The position numbers were made by a program, and so were the translations under genes. A stretch of 64,000 bases of DNA. Source: Pseudo-nitzschia pungens. Its lineage: Eukaryota > Bacillariophyta > Bacillariophyceae > Bacillariales > Bacillariaceae. Below are positions 22,401 through 32,316 of the stretch, in pieces. Positions within the stretch are counted from its first letter, which is position 1. Each line of letters opens with the position of its first letter. The notes below the pieces were generated by a model, which saw nothing but the letters and a program-made list of their open reading frames with translations, had not been told where the DNA came from and made no database searches. The DNA lies in contig CM074764.1 of the NCBI GenBank assembly GCA_037355855.1, positions 558,001-622,000 on the forward strand, in the 5' to 3' direction.

Positions 22401-23329
22401 TACTCTGCAGCCTCTCTCAATGTGTCCCCATACTTTCCATCCTTTGCGATGTCGAACGCGACGTCATCAAAAGCAGAAATGAAATTCTGTTTGATTCGCG
22501 AACAGTACGCGGTGAGAGGAAAAAAACAAAATTGCGTGAATCGACACCGAACAAAGAAGAATAAGGCAGTGTGTGAGGCATGCTTTTGATGTTGTTGTGA
22601 ATGGTTTCTTTTGGTTCCGTTGCATACCGTACTACGACATTTGCATCCAGGCAACGAATGCAACGCGCATGGCACCGTTCCGTGTTTCCGTTCCGTGCTC
22701 CGATTTCATTCACTCACAACCGCCGCAAAGTTCAGAATAATGTCGATCACATCGTCGGACGTCATCACCAACAGAATCACGCACGAGCAGGCAAAAAAGC
22801 CCTGGACGCCCTTGACGACCGCGGCAATCCGTGCCCAGAACAGGTTGTTTTCTTTTTCCCTGCTGGCCGGATACTCGGCGCCCGGAAAGAACCGCACGGC
22901 ACTGGACAGATCGTTCAGACTCTCGTCGGAAAACAGGACGATCGCAAAGACGGCAAAGATCTGCGTGATGCGAACGATCCCGGTCGAGTTGGCCGGCAAC
23001 CAGTTGGCGTAGGTGGCATTCTGGGCAAACTTGTTGGGGTTGTCGACGTCCTCGTTGGCGCTCATGGGCCGGTACGCCTTGCTCAGAATGATGAGAAGGA
23101 TGAAGGACAGCTCAAAAAAGGCCACCATCCAGCCGTACCAGAACGGGAGGGACGATGCGTCGCCCTGCGCGATGAAAGAGAAACAATCCCTCGGGTACTT
23201 CCCGTCGGGATCGTCTCGGCAGTGGCAACAAGTTCCGTTGCAAGAATGTTTTTCGGTTGTTTCGGTTTTGAACTCGTCGTCATCCGAATCATTGGAATCA
23301 GAAGGAAGCCAGTTTGGTCGAATGGCCAT
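19416..23329 (-). CDS. Multi-pass membrane protein with LNR, exon-per-repeat LRRs and a FAS1 domain
   Basis: Eight exons reconstructed: 23329-22718, 22486-21190, 21081-21010, 20908-20837, 20720-20649, 20539-20468, 20377-20033, 19858-19416; 994 residues. From exon 2 on, every intron is phase 1 and the four LRR exons are each exactly 72 bp (24 residues). Membrane segments appear near 65-83, 118-138, 170-195 and 298-320. After these comes a Notch-like LNR segment (about 446-478, FANDGRCNEEL...DYEYDGGDCC), then LRRs (about 615-732, pattern N-x-L-x-G-x-IP-x-EIG-x-L), a Ser/Pro/Thr-rich linker typical of diatoms, and a fasciclin FAS1 domain (about 848-985, TLFAAPDTGF...LIHFMSNVLLPSS). The role is probably cell-surface adhesion or recognition, by inference from domains. 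The exact splice sites of exons 1-2 and 6 are the least certain. Confidence 0.82.
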
Positions 23330-24734
23330 GATTCCTTATCGATGTGGTCTCGTGGACGTCGCTTGCCGAAGGTGGCTGTTTCCTCTGTGAGATCCAATGG
23401 CGCAGTCAACCGCTGTGTCAAAAGCGGTAGACGCTTCGATTGTTGTTAGGTTTCTTTGTTTGATTGCTTGCTTGCTTGCGCCTTTTACAGAGGATACTGA
23501 TCGTCTCCGAATGATGTGTGAATTCGATAGAAACGACAGTTGATCTGGTGATGAAGAATGGGAATCTAAGCTGGACGCAGGATCCTAAGATTGTTTGTCG
23601 GTAGAGATCAAGATCGATAGAACGTTGGAATTCGAATCGTCAGTACCGGTACGTGTAGAGGAAGTAATCTTATCTCATCACGCATCAGAAATCGTATGAA
23701 AACAGAAATCGATTCCAGTGCAAACCTACGGTAACCTTACCGGATCCACATACTGTGCGTGACATAGCTTCATTCATTTTTGCCATTAGGTGCCGGGACC
23801 AGTAAGGTTACTTGTAAACCTTACCGGTGCGTCGGGCTGAAACCTCCAAAAATCGTATTGGAGCGTAGATAGAATGATCCAAAAGCGGGGCGAAAAGCAA
23901 AGAAAATACTTCGTAGTAAGATACTTCGTAGTGTTTTTTTAATTTTTATTGAGCATACAATCAACAATCTGTTGACAACATTCAACGGAAAAAGATGTGC
24001 TCGGGACACGTGCATTCGCTCCTATGTAATGTTGGGAAAATGAGATGAAATACTACAACCGCAAAATAATAACGATGGTTTCCCAATGATGGACGCGTCA
24101 AGGAAAAAAAGTTATAAGTTCGAAGTAAGGTTACCGTACAGTAAGGTTTTATTAGCCTGGTAATCTTATTACTTTAACGCGCAAACGAGTTACATTCCTT
24201 GCATGCAATTCACTCGTGTAGCAGTAAGGTTAATTACCGTACATTCCGCATTCCAATTTTAAACCGACCAATCAAAATCAACAAACCAATCAAATCAAAC
24301 ATCTCCATCCAAACGATCGACAGGGCACGACTCACTCACTCAGGAGTAAGCCTTATCTCTGTCCCAGTTGGAAATGCAGTAAGTTACCGGTACGAGGAAG
24401 TAAATCTTCAGATTACTTACAACTTACAACTTTGTTCACAGAAACTAATCGAAACCTTTCTAATGCCTCGGAGTGCTCATGTTACAATCGTCCTATGATG
24501 TAAGCTTCGGGTTCTGCCTTTCAGAAGCTTATTTCGGATTGAATTGGTTGCCCTTTCAGCAATGTTCCTACTATGAATTGTTGGGATACTTCGGCAGAGG
24601 ACACCTACTAGTAGTAGTAGTACTAGTAGTGATATGAATGCTGCCTTTTATCAACAGAAATCCTTCAACGAGCCACTCACTGTCTTGCTGGAATACAGGT
24701 AAGGTCACAGCTATGACTGTCATGTTTTTTAAGT
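23330..24734. other. Intergenic region rich in the GTAAGGTTAC motif
   Basis: No gene seen. Multiple copies of GTAAGGTTAC / GTAACCTTAC-like elements occur (near 23733, 23803, 24127, 24225), often beside CCGGTA. A TAG/CTAG tract lies at about 24604-24634. Confidence 0.55.
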
Positions 24735-25005
24735 TCGTCTTTCAACCAAGCCATTGGATCGTGGAACACACCAGGAAAGGTCACCACCAGCATGATGCAA
24801 GAAACAATGTTTTCTTTCAATTCTGCTTGTTTCAACAAGAACCAACCCATTGCATCGTGGAACGTAGAAACAGTCCGACCGATGACAGCCTGCTTTGCCT
24901 CTGCCGAATCTTTCAACCAACCCATTGGATGATGGAATGCTGCAAACTTGGAATCAATAGTCACCACCAGCTTTCAATCAACCCATTGATGACCGGGATG
25001 ATGTT
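24735..25005 (-). repeat. Degenerate repeat translating to FHxPMGWLK-type units
   Basis: Four divergent copies of a unit containing TTTCAACCAACCCATTGGAT followed by a TGGAA-like element, spaced roughly 75-100 bases. On the minus strand an open frame (24967-24677) repeats F-H-x-P/A-M-G/A-W-L/F-K/L-D. Diatom genomes contain predicted proteins with such tandem WLK units, but whether this is coding or a decaying minisatellite cannot be told here; no start or splice context convinces me. Confidence 0.45.
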
Positions 25006-26724
25006 TCAGAGGAGGTTAGTAGAAACATGATAAACTTCTTGTTGCACGGTGCAGAAAAATTCCACCCACTGCTTGGCAGCACGGCCATCGAAGAAGGTAT
25101 ACACGTATAATTCTGCTGACCCTTTTCGTGCGTTTACAGGTTCTGGATGCCCTGTTGCTGTTGCTGGTACACCATCAATAAATGCTTCCGCGTGGTGTCA
25201 GAACGCAACTCATGCTGGGTGTTCTGTGCCTCCTACGGTGCCCCCCATCGCTGCAAAGACATTCGGCAAACTCGGGGTTGCACGCGCAAAAGTACCGAAC
25301 GAAACTGCTCGCGCGTGTCCTGCTGAACAACTCTGGAACCTTTTCACCTTCGAAATCGTTTTCGAAGCCGGGGACGAATCCAATGTTGCGATGGAGCTCC
25401 GTGTCGATGAACAGTCGCTGCAGAATACGCAATCCCGAGAGTGACAAGCGCCGCCAAAGCTTACAAAGCGGAAACCTTCTCGCGCGCCCCCGGCAGACCC
25501 GCGGATCCCTTCCCTCCGCGAGACGGGCGAGGAATTCGGAGTCCGCGTTCGTCCCACCCACCCACCCACCCAAAAAAAATATACCGTACTCGGGAGGGGG
25601 GCCGCTCCGTCACCGGTTTCGTCGGTCGGGGCGGCGGTGGTGCGCTCCGATGCGAACGCGACTCGAACCGTTTTCCGCGGATGCCCCGACCGCGGATGCC
25701 CCGACCAGGGTCGCGGATGCCGCCGCAACCGCACTGCAAAACCGCGACGAGAACGAGAACGGACTCGCGGTGGGCTCCGCGGCGGCCGGTGTTGCGGGTC
25801 GGCGGCGCGGGTCGTTCCTGGGGGGAAAAGCGGTTTCTCCCGCGGCGGGGAAGCCTCTCCCTCCGAGCGATTCATTCGTTCTTCCTCCGGCGTTCGCTCG
25901 ACTCGACTCGACTCGACTCGACTCGGCGTTGCGAGCGAGTGAGTAATTGCGCTTTCGGTGGCCATCACACCGACGCGAAGCGCCTCCTCCTCCGAGAGGA
26001 GGGCAGTAGCAGCAGCAACACCGGCAACACCGGCAACACCGGTCCCTTCACTACCTCAACCATTGTCCCGGACACCAAAACCGTCCCCGAGTTGAGTGCC
26101 GGTGGATCCTTGGTTGGCAGTGTGTGGGGGTGCCTTGTTGTCGCTCTCGGTGTTCTTGGCGATGATGTAGCACTACAAGTAAGTTACTACGATTCCCACG
26201 AGACACGAGCCTTGTGCTTCCTGGGAAGGTGACCGTAAGGTTGCGATTGATTTTGAAAACAAACGAAACTACGAAGCAAGCTTACTTCGTAATTACTACT
26301 ACTGTACTTGGTAACAAAGATCTCCCTTGACACTCTCCCCCCTCGAAGAACGAAGTAATTACGAATTACGACGAAGTAATCTTAACCTTGAGTTATCTAG
26401 TATCAGTAATTTTTTAAAAAAATTTAAATCCCCAACCGAAGAGCTACACGTACGGGACTCGTTCGTTTTCGAACGATGGACTAAAATTAAAAAATAAGAT
26501 TCCTACGTACAAAACAATTCACAATTCAGAATTACTCATTCCACCGCAAGTCTCAAGTCATAAGGTCTTAGTACGTGTAGTAAGTTAGTATTTGACTCGA
26601 TTGCATTGCGCAAGAACTTCCCTGGTCCCGCCAATCGGTCGCATCGCAACCCCCCTTTTGTTCCGTAGCACCGCGGTAATCTTATCTCACCGCACGATAG
26701 TCCACAACGCGCCTCCACAGAAGT

Positions 26725-26761
26725 ATCCATCCATCCACCCATCCACCCACCCATCCATCCG
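26725..26761. repeat. (CCAT/CCAC)n microsatellite
   Basis: Tetranucleotide run of CCAT and CCAC units upstream of the rhamnosyltransferase-like gene. Confidence 0.85.
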
Positions 26762-26973
26762 TCCCGCGGTATCCACTCACACAAGCACGCCACGAACCGA
26801 CAGAGGAAACCCGATTGCCTCGTCAAAGCACGGCAGCATTAGTACGGTGGTAGTAGTGGTAGTGGCAGCGGTACTTTGTTTGGAATTCCGATCGATGGCA
26901 ACAGCGATCACGACGAATGGGAAAGCAGCAACTCATCGCTCGGAATAATTACCGGCCTCCCGCAGCATCGGGA

Positions 26974-26999
26974 GCAGCAGCAGCAGCAGCAGCAGCAGC
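26974..26999. repeat. (CAG)n tract in the 5' region of the rhamnosyltransferase-like gene
   Basis: Eight or nine CAG/GCA units directly before the first in-frame ATG at 27011. It would encode polyglutamine if translation began upstream, but no ATG lies in frame between the stop at 26840 and 27011. Confidence 0.8.
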
Positions 27000-27010
27000 G
27001 ATCGGCAAAC

Positions 27011-29143
27011 ATGGTTCCGACCGCAACGGCGCCGGATGCAATGCGCGCGGCGCCAACAAAATCGGCAGGCAACGGCAAAGGCAAACCCAAAAGCGTCGGC
27101 GGCATCGGGACGCACCGCAGGCGCGGCGGTTCGGCGTCGAGAATCCTCCTGGCGGTCGGCGGAATTTTTGTCGCCCTGCTCCTGGCGTCCTACGCGATTC
27201 TCTTTCGATACGTTTCGAACATGACGGATTGCGATGCGGGTCGGGGCATTGCGTCTTGGAATTCGAATGGCAACATCAACATCAACAACCACAACAACAA
27301 CAACAACAACATCAAGAACAGTCCCTTTCGCTCGCCGCTGTCACCCTTGTCGTTGTTGTCGTCCGCAAACGACGCGGCGGTGCCGATCTACCAGCGCTCC
27401 CTGGAAGACACACTGCGGGCGGCAGAAGCAGGGACCACGGATACCGACACCGACAACAGCAACAGCACCGATCCCTACACGGTCTTGCACACCGTCACCA
27501 CCCGTTTCATGGTCGGCCAGGCTCCCAAGAAGAAAAGCGGTATGTCACGCCTCGATCGGATGTACGAGCTCACCATGGCGCGATACCTGCTGTTCGAAAC
27601 CTTTTGCTGGCCGACCATGAGGTACCAGACGTGGCAAAACTATTTCTGGATCGTTCTGGTGGATCCGGGTCTCGACGAGGGCATCGTCCGGAGCCTGATC
27701 GACCTCCTGGGGAGTCTCCCGTCGCAAAATGCCTTTGTGGTCCTCACCGACAACACCGCCTGGTCGTCGGACGGGATCGGCGTCGAGAACTCGACCGGCT
27801 ACTCGGTCGGCCTGTGGCCGATTGCGGAGGGATTCCGCGACGGGACCGTCGAGGTGGTCACCGGGAACACGGACTATTTGCTGCGGGCGCTGGACGTCGC
27901 GGAAGGGAGGACCGAAACGAAACGGAACACAAACGACCAACCGCAAATACGCGGCGGCGGCGGAAGCAGCAACGGCAACGGTCGCAACCACACAAAGCCC
28001 GTTCTGCTCGTCGAGACGCTGCTGGATGCCGACGACGGACTCAACAACCGCGGCGTGGAATGGATCCAGACCAGAGCCGTTTCGCACACCACCGAGCTCC
28101 GAGAGGCCGAGGCGCGAGCGCTTTCCTCGTCGCGGTCATCACCGCTCTCCTCCTCCGCTTCGGCTTCCGCTTCGGCTTCCGCGCTCCCCCCTCCCCGCCT
28201 CAACTCCACCTGGTGGTTGCTCTGCGGGACGGACCACATCGAGTGGCACAACCGCGAGATCTATAAGCGCGGCGAGGGCGACTACGCGGAGCTGGGGATT
28301 TCCAGCGGGATCGCGGGGCTGCGCAAGAGCCCCCTCTTTTGCACCTCGGCGGGATTCACGAGGGTCGGGCTGACCACCGCCGGAAGCGGCAGCGTCGCCG
28401 AAACGACGACCTTCCCCAGGGACGCCTACAGCAACCACGCGCTCACCTTTTACTTTCCCGAGTGCGCGACCACCGCGCCCTCGCGGCAAGCGGGAACCGG
28501 AACCATAAACATAAACATAAACGGAACCGGAACCATCAATGGAACCGGAACCATAAACGGAACCGGAACCATCAACGGAACCGGAACCGGCAATTACTCG
28601 GCCTGCTGGCACCGCGCCTTTCCCGACGAGGTCTTTGTCCTCAAGTCCCGGACCATCACCTCCGACAGCATGGACCATCTCAACCCCCGACGGTCGGCCA
28701 GCGATTACCGGGACATTTCCTGGCTCAACAAGACCGACTATCCGCTCCTCTTTCGAGAGTCGGAACACTGGTGGTCCGTCCTGCGGCAGCAGTTTTCCAT
28801 CCTCCGCGAGCGGGCCTGGGAAACGAGCGTCTACATGATCGAGAACCGGCAGTACATCCTCCGCGAAAACGCAAAGTCGCGGTGCGCCAAGGGATTCCCG
28901 TGTTACAAGGAGGCCAAGAAGAACCACATCCGGATCGAAAAATACTGGCGCCTCATGAAAAAGGCTAGCGCGGCCGCGGAACTCGAGCGCCAAACCAAAA
29001 CCAAAACCAAAACAAAACCCGCAAAGGCAAAGACAACCACAAACACAAACACGACGGCAATGGCAATGAAAATGGCAACGAAAATGAAGGAACGTTTTTC
29101 CAACAAGGCGAAACATTCGAAGTCCAGTTCAGCCGCACGGTAG
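27011..29143 (+). CDS. Putative rhamnosyltransferase-like type II membrane protein (PF11316-like)
   Basis: Single exon, 710 residues from the first in-frame ATG; the frame is open upstream to 26843 but without ATG. A basic N-terminus is followed by one membrane anchor (about 44-66, RILLAVGGIFVALLLASYAI), then an Asn/Ser-rich stem. The lumenal domain begins near 158: VLHTVTTRFMVGQ, LFETFCWPTMRYQTWQNYFW, IVLVDPGLDEGI and a later WLLCGTDHIEWHNREIY, the pattern of the family named putative rhamnosyl transferase. A Golgi glycosyltransferase is inferred; donor and acceptor are unknown. Anomalies: a large low-complexity insertion around 345-400, an 18-bp minisatellite inside the coding frame (28494-28591), and a Lys/Thr-rich repetitive C-terminus. 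The reading frame is uninterrupted. Confidence 0.8.
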   Translation: MVPTATAPDAMRAAPTKSAGNGKGKPKSVGGIGTHRRRGGSASRILLAVGGIFVALLLASYAILFRYVSNMTDCDAGRGIASWNSNGNININNHNNNNNNIKNSPFRSPLSPLSLLSSANDAAVPIYQRSLEDTLRAAEAGTTDTDTDNSNSTDPYTVLHTVTTRFMVGQAPKKKSGMSRLDRMYELTMARYLLFETFCWPTMRYQTWQNYFWIVLVDPGLDEGIVRSLIDLLGSLPSQNAFVVLTDNTAWSSDGIGVENSTGYSVGLWPIAEGFRDGTVEVVTGNTDYLLRALDVAEGRTETKRNTNDQPQIRGGGGSSNGNGRNHTKPVLLVETLLDADDGLNNRGVEWIQTRAVSHTTELREAEARALSSSRSSPLSSSASASASASALPPPRLNSTWWLLCGTDHIEWHNREIYKRGEGDYAELGISSGIAGLRKSPLFCTSAGFTRVGLTTAGSGSVAETTTFPRDAYSNHALTFYFPECATTAPSRQAGTGTINININGTGTINGTGTINGTGTINGTGTGNYSACWHRAFPDEVFVLKSRTITSDSMDHLNPRRSASDYRDISWLNKTDYPLLFRESEHWWSVLRQQFSILRERAWETSVYMIENRQYILRENAKSRCAKGFPCYKEAKKNHIRIEKYWRLMKKASAAAELERQTKTKTKTKPAKAKTTTNTNTTAMAMKMATKMKERFSNKAKHSKSSSAAR
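28494..28591 (+). repeat. Coding minisatellite, GGAACCGGAACCATNAAY units
   Basis: Roughly five 18-bp units, translated as alternating Gly-Thr-Gly-Thr-Ile-Asn. The length is a multiple of three, so copy changes keep the frame. Each unit carries a potential N-glycosylation site N-G-T. Confidence 0.85.
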
Positions 29144-30258
29144 ATACCGTACTACGAGCAAGGTACTCGTAAGTTACTATGAATAATTACCGGTATGAAT
29201 ATCGATTTTTAGTATTTTTTTAAAATTAATCGAACGAGTCTTTGTCCAATTCCCGAACGATTTCGGACGACTCACTCCCGTTTTCTCATGTTTGGAGCCA
29301 GTACGTACGTGCAAGGTTACTCGTAAGATTACTCGTAGTGTCCGAGAAAATTCACACCAGTGTCCGTTACAATAACGATAGCAACAACAAAACAACAACA
29401 ACAACAAAACAACAACGACACCAACACCGGCATGGGAAATTTGCGGGTCAACGACCTTTCCATCGCTAAACCACGGAACCGCAAGAAAAATCCAAGTGTT
29501 CGAAAGAATGGGAGATGCAACCAAGATTGATTGATGGATGGATTCCCATCGACCTTTCCACGGAGTTGGTCTACTACCGTACCGTGAAAAGCGCCGTGGG
29601 ATCGGCCGAAGCATTGCTGGCTACAGTTCGTATCGCGGCAAGACACGACACACCGTTCATCAATCAAAAAACAAACAATTCGTTTTCGCATCTCGTCACT
29701 CTCGGTGCTCGGCAAGATTGATGAAGAACCCGAAGCGAGATCGGTATCGATATCGATATATCGATATCGATCGATCCGCCGAGATCTTTCTTTCTGCGGC
29801 ATTGGTGCGGGATCGAGTGCGGGATCCACCGAAGCATTGCCGGCAACGGTAGGACACGACAGAGTGCGCATTCAATCCACAGTTTCCGTCTCGTCACACC
29901 ATTCTTGGCAAGATAGGTGGGCATAACAGTCGCAAGCAAGACTCTGGCACCAACCACGATTCCAATCGAACGCAAAGGATCGACCCCAAGATCGATCGGG
30001 AGCAAATCGTTGCAGACCTGCGAAGAGCGGGGAGAAACGCAGTGAAGTTCATAGTACCGGGAGATCGGTAACGGGTGCTTTCGCGAGGACGAACAGCAAA
30101 TCAATCAAAAAGTTGCGAGAGACGCTGTTCCAAAAAGTCTCACAAAATCAAATTCGATCTCGAATCAAAAGCAACTCTCGAGCAACAGCAAGAGTCGCAT
30201 ACAGGACCGCATTCTTCATATCAATCATTCGCAAACGTTTTTCCTTCTTCCATCCACC
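29144..30258. other. Intergenic region
   Basis: No gene recognised in 1.1 kb. It contains an ACAACAA-rich run (about 29380-29415), a palindromic ATCGATATCGATAT cluster (about 29746-29772), and GGTTACTCGTAAGATTACTCG repeats near 29314. Overlapping short frames show no family signature. Confidence 0.5.
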
Positions 30259-31158
30259 ATGATGCTCTTCAAGAACAACGCAGGCTCCATCCTCGCCTCC
30301 TTTCTTTTCCTCGCCGCAACCGGTAACCCGGCCTCCTTCTTCTCGGATTCCTCCGCTTCTTCCCTTCTTTACGCCTCCGCCAACGAGTTGGCGTGCACCG
30401 CAACCGCGACTTTCAACACCTGGGAAGACAAGACCATCCCGCGAAAGGATCTTCCCGTTCCCAACGCTGGCGTTCTCAAGTACGGAATCCCCACGGTACT
30501 CGCCGAGCGGTTCGACATGAACGCCGGAGAGGGCAGCTGGATGAAATCCTTCGATTTCCAATCCTTTCAGATCGAAGCGGGCGATCCCGACGATGCTTCT
30601 TCCGAGGCGCTTTCCCGAGAAGTCTCCCGTTCCCTCCGCGGAGTAGAGGGCAAAATGCCCAGCCAATGTTATTACAGTCGCAAATGCCGTGAGCAATATA
30701 TGAAGGAGAGAAAGAATAGATGGCGGGGAAGGATTCGCCTCAATAACCAGGTTGAAATCGGGTGCAATCTCTGCGAAAAGGACGACGACGATGACGCTGC
30801 TGCCGCCGCCGCCGCTGCATCATCCCTGAGCGAACGCCTCGGGCCCGAGGAACGCAACCTGACCCTCGATCAATTGAAGGGCGAGGTGGCTCTGGACAAC
30901 TACGACTATCAACCTTCCCACGCGGAATTCGAACGCGACTTCTGCAACGAACTCGCCTTGCTCAAGGACTATTCCAGTTTCGAGACGGTCATGAATTGCG
31001 AGGTTCAGTTGCACTGCCGAGCCGTCACGGAAGACGAGGAATCGGACCGAGACAACCTCACCGTCACCGACTACCGTGACATCCAAGGCGGAGATGCGAA
31101 CGGTCTCTCGTATGTGGTTACCTCCACCGCCGAGGCTTCTTCCGAGGATGAAATGTAG
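30259..31158 (+). CDS. Secreted acidic protein of unknown function
   Basis: Single exon, 299 residues, start context CACCATGATG. Residues 1-25 form a signal peptide-like segment (SILASFLFLAATG). The mature protein has cysteines at about 46, then a CYYSRKC motif, a CNLC motif, FCNEL and NCEVQLHC, suggesting disulfides. A run of five Asp followed by eight Ala lies near 175-188, encoded by GAC and GCC/GCT runs. Two N-x-T sites (NLT) are present. The tail is acidic and Ser-rich. I recognise no domain and propose only a secreted or vacuolar location. Confidence 0.7.
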   Translation: MMLFKNNAGSILASFLFLAATGNPASFFSDSSASSLLYASANELACTATATFNTWEDKTIPRKDLPVPNAGVLKYGIPTVLAERFDMNAGEGSWMKSFDFQSFQIEAGDPDDASSEALSREVSRSLRGVEGKMPSQCYYSRKCREQYMKERKNRWRGRIRLNNQVEIGCNLCEKDDDDDAAAAAAAASSLSERLGPEERNLTLDQLKGEVALDNYDYQPSHAEFERDFCNELALLKDYSSFETVMNCEVQLHCRAVTEDEESDRDNLTVTDYRDIQGGDANGLSYVVTSTAEASSEDEM

Positions 31159-32316
31159 AGTCGGTTTCTCCGGTGCTTTTTCGGCTTCCGAGCTTCCTTT
31201 TCCCCAGTGATCACTGTTCCGGGGACGATCTACATGATTACACACTTACATATTTACATTTATACATACACGCATCCGATTGATGGTGCATTGTTGCATA
31301 TTACACATTAAAGAACGAAAACCACGGTATTCTTCAATACCCGTTGTCGTTCTTACATTGTTATAATTATTCGCGTTTCCGAATAGTTCTGCCTCTGCCG
31401 TCTCTTTCGTTCTAGATCTCTCGCTGTTTGTTGCAGTAAGTTGGGTGGGAGACAACGCTACGCCGAAAAAAACACGAACGATCATGGTGCAAGCAACCTA
31501 TCCCTCCTTGGGATGGATTTCTGGAGCAAGTCTACTACTGTATGTGTTTTTTTTTGGCGCTGTGGGTTGCCAGTACCCGGTGGTTCTTCTTGCCCCAAAA
31601 TTCGAGCGCGGATTCATGGTGCAAGGACCCATTGCGGTAGTTCGGCATCCAAGAATAGTAGTGGCGGAAAGGTTCCTTCGCGCCCTTGGTATCCAGCGCG
31701 GGCGACGGCTTGCGCTCTTTGCCGTTTTGCAGCAGTGGCTAGCACTTTGTAGGATCGGACCGATTCCCCCCGCCCTTTGTTCGCTGTTGTGTCGCGGGAG
31801 TCATTCTTCGGACCTAGCTCTAGAGCCGTTGGCCTTAGCGTAGTATTACTATTCGTAGTAGAAGTACGGATTGGTATTAGTAGTATTAGCATTAGCATTA
31901 GCATTAGTACTGGCACCGATCTCTGGCCTTCGAAACGGATCTACCGACGGAACTCCGCTTGGGTCTTTGCTTCGTGGATTGAGTGAAAATGGATGGAAGA
32001 TTCTTTGGCGTGGCATTACAGTATCGTAGATTGGGGCGGAGCACATGTCGCGACCGCTGCCGCGGCTCCTAAAGCGTTCAAAATGCCAAAGCACGGGGTC
32101 AATAATCACTAGTAGGAGAGAGAGTTTTTTTTTTTTTTTTTTACGCCAATAATTTACGTTGAATTCGAATGTTGATAGTATAGAACGGTGGCGGTTGCAT
32201 TGTATTGCATTGCACTTAAAATGCATGGCACTTTTCGCACCGCACGTTTGCACCGCGGCATTGTGCGACACGTAGTAGTAGTAGTATTATTATTATGATT
32301 ATCAGTATCCGTATCC
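31159..32316. other. Intergenic region
   Basis: No gene supported. A weak plus-strand frame at 31445-31843 has one hydrophobic segment but no family signature and ends in repeats. There is an (ATTAGC)n run near 31886-31905, a poly-T run near 32127-32142 and a TAGTAGTATTATTATTAT run near 32274-32297. Confidence 0.5.

Larger units (their letters stand above)
25006..27010. other. Gene-poor region with a GC-rich island
   Basis: About 25440-25960 is strikingly GC-rich, open on both strands in several frames, and holds a CGACT run at about 25897-25925 and ACCGGCAAC triplication near 26016-26042. None of the frames shows a recognisable domain. One plus-strand frame ends with a hydrophobic stretch (GGSLVGSVWGCLVVALGVLG, about 26101-26160) and one minus-strand frame reads ELYVYTFFDGRAAKQWVEFF (about 25120-25060). 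These may be exons of an unresolved gene; I do not call one. A (CCAT/CCAC)n run lies at 26725-26761. Confidence 0.4.

Noticed and set aside
31445..31843. Plus-strand frame of 132 codons with a hydrophobic segment
   Set aside because: No family signature, ends in a repeat-rich stretch and has no conserved composition; considered chance.
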